Below are positions 23,719-26,909 of a stretch of DNA of 26,909 bases, one piece after another; position 1 is the first letter of the stretch, and each line of letters begins with the position of its first letter. A program made the translations under genes and the position numbers. Where the stretch lies: positions 1 to 26,909 of IMG/VR virus record IMGVR_UViG_3300047463_000143. One strand, written 5' to 3'. Below the pieces are notes generated by a model. It was not told where the DNA came from. It worked only from the letters and a program-made list of their open reading frames with translations, and searched no databases. This stretch comes from a virus.

Positions 23719-23812
23719 TCAGGTGATACGCACCTGCTAAGGTCTACTGCTTGTCTGCCAGCATTCAGGGCTGGTATCACCTGACCGGGTGTTATGGGCC
23801 ACACTTGCCCGG
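23719..23812. promoter_or_regulatory. operator-like dyad cluster upstream of the leftward block
   Basis: TCAGGTGATAC (23719-23729) and GTATCACCTGA (23774-23784) are perfect inverse copies 44 bases apart. The left arm also forms a 17-base dyad CAGGTG-ATACG-CACCTG (23720-23736). The right arm forms TATCACC-TGACCG-GGTGTTA (23775-23794, 6 of 7 matched). CCAGC/GCTGG (23758-23774) and CCGGG/CCCGG (23785-23812) add short stems. The 17-base dyad resembles repressor operators of the lambda CI kind; alternatively the region is a structured leader RNA. Confidence 0.5.
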
Positions 23813-23883
23813 ATTTGTTTGTTGGTCATATCTTGGGTTCACCCGACCACCGGCATGAAGCTAACGCGCCCTGACGGACTGCG

Positions 23884-23973
23884 AAAAAAAACCCCTACGA
23901 CTGGGTTCCAGGTCGCGGTGGAGGTGAGCGTATCCAAGAAGCTCAACACAACCGAAACCCATGCGTAGGGGTT
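23884..23973 (-). terminator. leftward stem with T-run (terminator-like)
   Basis: On the - strand AACCCCTACGCATGGGTT is followed, 48 bases later, by AACCCAGTCGTAGGGGTT and then Ts (A8 at 23884-23891 on +). Arms pair at 16 of 18 positions with a 2x2 internal mismatch. The stem strength and T-run suit an intrinsic terminator, but the loop is unusually long. It would stop transcripts coming from the right-hand module. Confidence 0.6.
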
Positions 23974-24027
23974 CGCTTGGATACATTCGCGCTTCCACAC
24001 GCGGCCTGTTCTTTCTCACAGACAAAC
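23884..24027 (-). ncRNA. candidate structured leftward RNA with interleaved helices
   Basis: A transcript from the promoter below would run about 140 bases to the T-run. Besides the 18-base stem, GTATCCAAG (- strand, 23984-23976) can pair over 9 bases with CTTGGATAC (23938-23930), which sits inside the loop of the big stem. The two helices therefore interleave in pseudoknot order. No start codon with a ribosome site lies inside. Existence as a stable RNA is inferred from structure only. Confidence 0.4.
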
Positions 24028-24029
24028 GG

Positions 24030-24060
24030 ATGCTAACACATAATCCCATGGTGCTGTCAA
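24030..24060 (-). promoter_or_regulatory. candidate leftward promoter
   Basis: On the - strand a consensus -35 TTGACA (24060-24055) is followed after 19 bases by TAGCAT (24035-24030), preceded by TGT so that it forms an extended -10 (TG-n-TAGCAT). The spacer is longer than the ideal 17, offset by the extended element. Transcription would start near 24023-24025, just ahead of the structured RNA. Confidence 0.5.
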
Positions 24061-24341
24061 CCCCTTGCCAGTGCTTTTTGCACAATCGGGTCAGCTAACT
24101 TCCTAGCAACCCGCTCCCTGGTTTCTGCGCTCCGCGCCTCATAGTGGCGCAGGGCATTGTGCAGGCATAACGCCAGGGTTTTCTCATGGGCAATCGGCTC
24201 AAGGGCGAAAGGTTTTCGGGCGCTCCAACCGCAACCCGTGGGCTGCGTGAAATGGACAACGTAATCCTCCCCGAAACAGGCAACCCACTTGTCACCCTTG
24301 CGGATCAGGTCGTGTCCCAGCAGCTTTATTTCTTCGTTCAT
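24057..24341 (-). CDS. small hypothetical protein of the GC-rich module
   Basis: A 94-residue protein from ATG 24341, preceded by GGGGG and overlapping the upstream stop (ATGA). LGHDLIRKGDKWVACFGEDY, VVHFTQPTGCGWSARKPFAL looks like a small beta domain, followed by a helix KTLALCLHNALRHYEARSAE and a basic helical tail. No family is recognised. It is the last gene before the non-coding region and has distinctly higher G+C than the genes to the left. Confidence 0.65.
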   Translation of the reverse strand: MNEEIKLLGHDLIRKGDKWVACFGEDYVVHFTQPTGCGWSARKPFALEPIAHEKTLALCLHNALRHYEARSAETRERVARKLADPIVQKALARG

Positions 24342-24526
24342 GGTTGCCCCCGACTGAGGGCGGCGCGGCGCAGGGTTCCCATTTCGTCCTCCCATTCGTC
24401 ATCCGGCGCATCATGGACGGCAGCGGCAGCATAGGCGTCAGCGGAGGCATAGGCGGCATCCAGGGCGGCAACCTCTCCCATTAGGTGATCCATTTCTTCC
24501 TTTGTCATGTTATCTCGATATTTCAT
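24338..24526 (-). CDS. Ala-rich acidic small protein
   Basis: A 62-residue protein with the leader TATAGGGGGTTAAC before ATG. MTKEEMDHLMGEVAALDAAY, ASADAYAAAAVHDAPDDEWE is acidic and helical, with an Asp/Glu-rich middle. Its small size and negative charge could suit a DNA mimic or a partner-binding peptide, but that is speculation. Translation is coupled on the downstream side. Confidence 0.65.
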   Translation of the reverse strand: MKYRDNMTKEEMDHLMGEVAALDAAYASADAYAAAAVHDAPDDEWEDEMGTLRRAALSRGQP

Positions 24527-24527
24527 G

Positions 24528-24653
24528 TTAACCCCCTATAGAAAAAAGTAGTACCACTGTCATCCAAAACCCTGCAATTAGCAGTGCAGCTAGGGGAACC
24601 AGGGCGAACCAACCTAGCAGGTCGTTGGCAGTCCTGCGCCATGGGGCGGTCAT
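24528..24653 (-). CDS. 41-residue single-span membrane protein
   Basis: The frame reads MTAPWRRTANDLLGWFALVP, LAALLIAGFWMTVVLLFSIG G and stops one base before the next ATG. A basic N-terminus (RR) precedes one hydrophobic span of about 26 residues, giving an N-in topology. AAGGGGGACGC is its ribosome site, and its ATG overlaps the TGA of the upstream gene (ATGA). The GGGGG of the downstream gene lies in its last codons. It fills an otherwise empty 120-base gap. Function unknown. Confidence 0.7.
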   Translation of the reverse strand: MTAPWRRTANDLLGWFALVPLAALLIAGFWMTVVLLFSIGG

Positions 24654-24901
24654 GCGTCCCCCTTAGCCTTCAAGAGGGCTGCACGGGCTGCAGCCATGGC
24701 GCGAGGGCACTCGTCAGGCTTCCCGTCCCCGTTAATTAGCAGGGACAGGGCAGCCACCATATCGGGCACGGCAGCGATTAGCCTGGCGTTATCCGCACCC
24801 ATGGGCGAGGGTGCGACCACGGTATAGCCGTCCTCGTCCACAATCGCGCGGTAGCCCACGATATGCCCCGGACAGTCATTGATGACATTCCACTTAATCA
24901 T
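24650..24901 (-). CDS. small hypothetical protein of the GC-rich module
   Basis: An 83-residue protein from ATG 24901, chosen for the leader TATAGGGGGTTAT; the longer frame has no site. MIKWNVINDCPGHIVGYRAI, VDEDGYTVVAPSPMGADNAR, LIAAVPDMVAALSLLING then Ala-rich helices. The segment AxLIAAVPDMVAAL followed by Ala/Leu-rich helices is a recurrent tail of small phage proteins (pattern ANARLIAAAPDLLAAL), remembered but without known function. The N-terminus is a short beta domain. Confidence 0.7.
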   Translation of the reverse strand: MIKWNVINDCPGHIVGYRAIVDEDGYTVVAPSPMGADNARLIAAVPDMVAALSLLINGDGKPDECPRAMAAARAALLKAKGDA

Positions 24902-24978
24902 ATAACCCCCTATAAATAGATAAATGGGCAGAATCGCCCCCATGCCCTCTGTTGCCAAAGGGCAGGGAGAGAGTACTG

Positions 24979-25638
24979 CTAAACGGTTGTCGCGGCTACA
25001 GGGGCGTCCTGGCCGGTTTCATGGGCAATTTCTTGCACTACCGGCAAAGGTGCTTTCGCCCATGGTGCGCGTCCCGCGTCGGTGGTGAGATCGGTTCTCA
25101 TTGGCATCACAACAACTAGCATATCCTGGCCAATATAGGCTAGAGAACAGCTATTGCCGCCCCAACCGAAAGTAAACCCTGCGCCGATATCTTTTGCAGC
25201 GTCCACAATGCGGACAAGGTAATCTGGATTGATCCAACAGGCTTGACCGTCCAGGGTTGACGGAATAACGCGACGATAATCGGGAAACGTGCCATCGATG
25301 GCGCGGGTGATAATACTTTGCCCATTCCAGTCGCACCGAATCTCGCCGGAATCCGATATCGAGAGTGTAATCGGTTCATCTTTTAACGATTTCATCGCGG
25401 GTTTCATCTTGAGCAAAGTATTCACCGCGTCCAAAGGCAAGATACCCGTCCATTCGCCCTCATTATCGCCTTTGGCAGCGGCACGATGTACCGCCAGCGT
25501 GTGCCCGTCCGTGGCGCATAAACGCGTCTCCAGCGGGTTAGATTCGACTAACACGCCGACAAGGTAGTATCGGATGTCTTTTACCGCTGCGAAACGGGAA
25601 ATGGCTTTCAGAGCATTGCGATCAATAGTGATTTTCAT
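24979..25638 (-). CDS. incomplete DNA polymerase III beta sliding clamp (DnaN-like)
   Basis: A 219-residue protein against about 366 in bacterial DnaN. DIRYYLVGVLVESN (21-34) and ATDGHTLAVHR (42-52), then ITRAIDGTFPDYRRVIP (110-126), match clamp domain II almost motif for motif. CWINPDYLVRIVDAAKDIG to VVVMPMR (134-181) matches the last half of domain III, including the C-terminal VVMPMR strand. Domain I and the first half of domain III are absent, and a 38-residue tail follows. Residues equivalent to the E. coli partner-binding pocket are kept (Arg23, Leu26, Thr43, Gly45, His46, Leu48, Pro119, Arg123, Val124, Val176, Met178). The leader is TATAGGAATTTACTT. Confidence 0.8.
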   Translation of the reverse strand: MKITIDRNALKAISRFAAVKDIRYYLVGVLVESNPLETRLCATDGHTLAVHRAAAKGDNEGEWTGILPLDAVNTLLKMKPAMKSLKDEPITLSISDSGEIRCDWNGQSIITRAIDGTFPDYRRVIPSTLDGQACWINPDYLVRIVDAAKDIGAGFTFGWGGNSCSLAYIGQDMLVVVMPMRTDLTTDAGRAPWAKAPLPVVQEIAHETGQDAPVAATTV

Positions 25639-25666
25639 AAGTAAATTCCTATAAATGGTTATAAAT

Positions 25667-25716
25667 GATTATCTAGTGATAATCCGCTAGCATCCTATCA
25701 CGGATAAGATGCTAGC
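25667..25716. promoter_or_regulatory. two tandem perfect hairpins between ardC-like and clamp genes
   Basis: GATTATC-TAGT-GATAATC (25667-25684) is a perfect 7-bp stem with a 4-base loop. GCTAGCATC (25686-25694) pairs with GATGCTAGC (25708-25716), and TATC-ACG-GATA continues inside after one mismatch. No T-run follows on either strand, so an operator, RNA-processing site or translation control is more likely than a terminator. Confidence 0.6.
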
Positions 25717-25727
25717 AGGTAGCACTA

Positions 25728-26585
25728 TTAAGCCGCTATGCTTTCCGCTGTAGCATCTAGTGCTTGGATATAGTCTACGGCTTTTTGCGCCAGGGCTGCG
25801 GCCTTGAAAATAGCTTTGCTATCGTCGCGGCAGGCCTTTAGCCAGTTTTCAATGTATCCGGCATGGCGCAGCTCGCCCTGGATGCGGTAATCCGCGCAGA
25901 GAAAGGCCGCGGACATTTCCGCTACCAATTCTTCAAAAGCATAGGCAGGGTTACCGTATTTCCCCTTATCCAATTCCCGGTTTAACCTATGCTTTGCGCC
26001 TGTCCAATGTGCGAGCTCATGAAAGGCCGTTGCATAGTAGTTTGCTTCGCTATCGAAAGCTGTTTTATGCGGTAATTGAATGCGATCTTGACTAGGCATG
26101 TAAAAAGCCGCGTCTCCACCATGCGATATTGTTGCGCCAGTCTTAATAATGCGATCTTCGCAAGCCGGGATAGGGTTGAATTCCCCTTCCGGCTTTTCTG
26201 TCGGGATAATTTGAATGTCGGTTTGCTCAACGTTGAAAACAGCATAACCTCGAATTACGCAATAGTTGGATTCTGTTTCTCCGGTTTCGGCATTTGTTTT
26301 CACGGATACCGGCTTGAAAAATACAATATGCGTGGCTTTTTCTCCGGCTTTTACTTGAATTCCAGCGTCGTTCCATTGTTTATAAGTTGCCCATGATGGG
26401 TTACTGTAACCTTTGGCCATGCTCGCCATTCCGAGCAACAACCGATTAATTCCCTGATAGGGTTTCTGGCTAATGAAATTCTTATCAGCGCTGGAGTCTA
26501 CGCGCCAGGGTTTAATCCATGGTGCGGCGCCTTTTTCCAATTGTTCGATTATGCTATTTGTCACGTTTTCATAAATGTTGTTCAT
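25728..26585 (-). CDS. ardC: ArdC-type antirestriction protein
   Basis: A 285-residue protein from ATG 26585, with AGAGGAATTTATA upstream; the longer frame of 336 codons is rejected. Residues 1-130 are the ssDNA-binding ArdC N-terminal domain (IYENVTNSIIEQLEKGAAPW, PWRVDSSADKNFISQKPYQG IN, ATYKQWNDAGIQVKAGEKAT). Residues about 150-285 are a zincin-like domain with HELAH (189-193) and downstream EELVAE (218-223). Plasmid ArdC protects incoming DNA from restriction. It is the first gene of the leftward block after the promoter region, so early expression is expected. The symbol is by homology. Confidence 0.9.
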   Translation of the reverse strand: MNNIYENVTNSIIEQLEKGAAPWIKPWRVDSSADKNFISQKPYQGINRLLLGMASMAKGYSNPSWATYKQWNDAGIQVKAGEKATHIVFFKPVSVKTNAETGETESNYCVIRGYAVFNVEQTDIQIIPTEKPEGEFNPIPACEDRIIKTGATISHGGDAAFYMPSQDRIQLPHKTAFDSEANYYATAFHELAHWTGAKHRLNRELDKGKYGNPAYAFEELVAEMSAAFLCADYRIQGELRHAGYIENWLKACRDDSKAIFKAAALAQKAVDYIQALDATAESIAA

Positions 26586-26909
26586 TATAAATTCCTCTAT
26601 ATATAGTGCGACCATCCGGGACGCGCGGTACTGCATAATATGCAAGCATTGTGCCATTGTTCGCACTAGGCAATCCATCCTATAAACTCGCAATGTGACG
26701 TAATACGCCGTCACAATGTGACGTAATACGTCACCCATGCAGATATCATGCCAGCAATGGTATGTTAGTACTTACTTACAATAGGTTGACCGCATACGTA
26801 TTTAGATACGCATTATATATATGTAATATATGTTTAATGTGGTATTTATAATATGTATGCTCAGGAAGGTAGTAGGGGCAATTAAGTGTCTGCCACACTG
26901 CCAGCATGG
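26586..26909. other. non-coding promoter/operator region at the right edge
   Basis: No gene is supported. From left to right it holds TGCATA-A-TATGCA (26632-26644), the 8-bp inverse pair TAGTGCGA (26604-26611) / TCGCACTA (26661-26668), the operator-like palindromes listed separately, and an AT-rich stretch with CGTAT-TTAG-ATACG (26797-26810) and TATAAT at 26847-26852. The TATAAT could be the -10 of a rightward promoter leading out of the window; no matching -35 is seen. Confidence 0.6.
26691..26734. promoter_or_regulatory. tandem palindromic operator-like repeats
   Basis: CAATGTGACGTAATACG occurs twice (26691-26707 and 26714-26730), 23 bases apart. The second is part of a perfect 17-base palindrome GTGACGTAATACGTCAC (26718-26734; 8-base arms, one central base). 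The first forms GTGACG...CGTCAC over 26695-26714. They lie about 105-150 bases upstream of the ardC-like start, a natural place for a repressor or activator of the leftward transcript. Confidence 0.7.

Larger units (their letters stand above)
23695..24056. other. non-coding regulatory region with multiple dyads
   Basis: No credible gene. It holds an operator-like dyad group (23719-23812), a GGG-TTCA-CCC hairpin near 23835-23844, and a larger interleaved pair of helices with a T-run (23884-23984). Upstream of the latter is a good leftward promoter. An open frame at 23861-24085 on - crosses all these elements and is rejected as a gene. Confidence 0.7.

Noticed and set aside
23774-23855. Possible tRNA (a GGGTTCACCC segment resembling a T-arm, followed by ACCACC)
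   Set aside because: The T-arm stem does not pair correctly, and no acceptor or anticodon arm can be placed at the required distances.
23861-24085. 74-codon open frame on the - strand over the structured RNA region
   Set aside because: It crosses the promoter, both helices and the T-run, overlaps the preceding gene, lacks a ribosome site, and its translation has no recognisable features.
24186-24434. 82-codon open frame on the + strand in the GC-rich module
   Set aside because: It is antisense to two coupled - strand genes with good sites; high G+C favours long spurious frames.
26586-26738. 51-residue N-terminal extension of the ArdC-like protein
   Set aside because: The family start motif follows the ATG at 26585, which has AGAGGAATT upstream; the extension runs through the promoter/operator region and has no site.

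Overview
The window is the right part of a tailed double-stranded DNA phage genome (or prophage-like contig). It starts inside the virion-structure block and runs through tail fibres, internal virion proteins and lysis genes, all on the + strand. It then crosses a tandem-repeat boundary into a long leftward (- strand) block of recombination, DNA-binding and accessory genes. The head-tail adaptor protein, the very large coiled-coil proteins that look like ejection proteins, and the absence of any tape measure or tail sheath/tube suggest a podovirus-like particle. Terminase, portal, capsid, polymerase, helicase, integrase and tRNA genes are not visible here. The host is probably a Gram-negative (Pseudomonadota-type) bacterium: AGGAG-like ribosome sites, a GH24 endolysin with a 3TM holin-like protein, and recombination genes of a kind common in phages of that phylum. 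The exact host cannot be read from the sequence.

Layout. 1-4739: end of an unidentified gene, two small proteins, an adaptor-like protein, a 658-residue tail/stabilisation-type protein carrying GSGYT repeats, and a mosaic tail fibre. 4793-7887: small membrane and helical proteins, a small beta protein and a second tail fibre. 7896-14820: four large proteins, two of which share an unusual YPDLYPGG repeat and two of which are rich in coiled coil; these are candidate internal/ejection proteins. 14823-16096: a string of tiny genes. 16100-17791: lysis cassette (three consecutive membrane proteins, the last a 3TM holin-like protein, then a GH24 endolysin). 17793-18162: two tiny basic proteins. 18163-18397: a 25-unit hexanucleotide array between the convergent gene blocks.

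18398-23694 (- strand): small conserved phage proteins, a PD-(D/E)XK nuclease, a GT-A glycosyltransferase, two tandem SSB-like small proteins (one ending in an SSB-type acidic tip), a winged-helix protein, a RecT-like annealing protein and a YqaJ-type exonuclease. The last two form a Red-like recombination pair. 23695-24056 is non-coding, with operator-like dyads and a candidate structured leftward RNA. 24057-26585 (- strand) is clearly richer in G+C and has its own ribosome-site style. It encodes four small unknown proteins, an incomplete beta sliding clamp that keeps every part of the clamp's peptide-binding pocket, and an ArdC-type antirestriction protein at the head of the block. 26586-26909 is a promoter/operator-like region with tandem palindromes.

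Working together, the leftward genes look like an early program (antirestriction first, then host replication interaction, then recombination). The rightward genes are the late program (assembly and lysis). The observations most worth pursuing are the pocket-only sliding clamp, the hexamer array at the convergence point, the interleaved-helix RNA with a T-run, and the tandem mini-SSBs.
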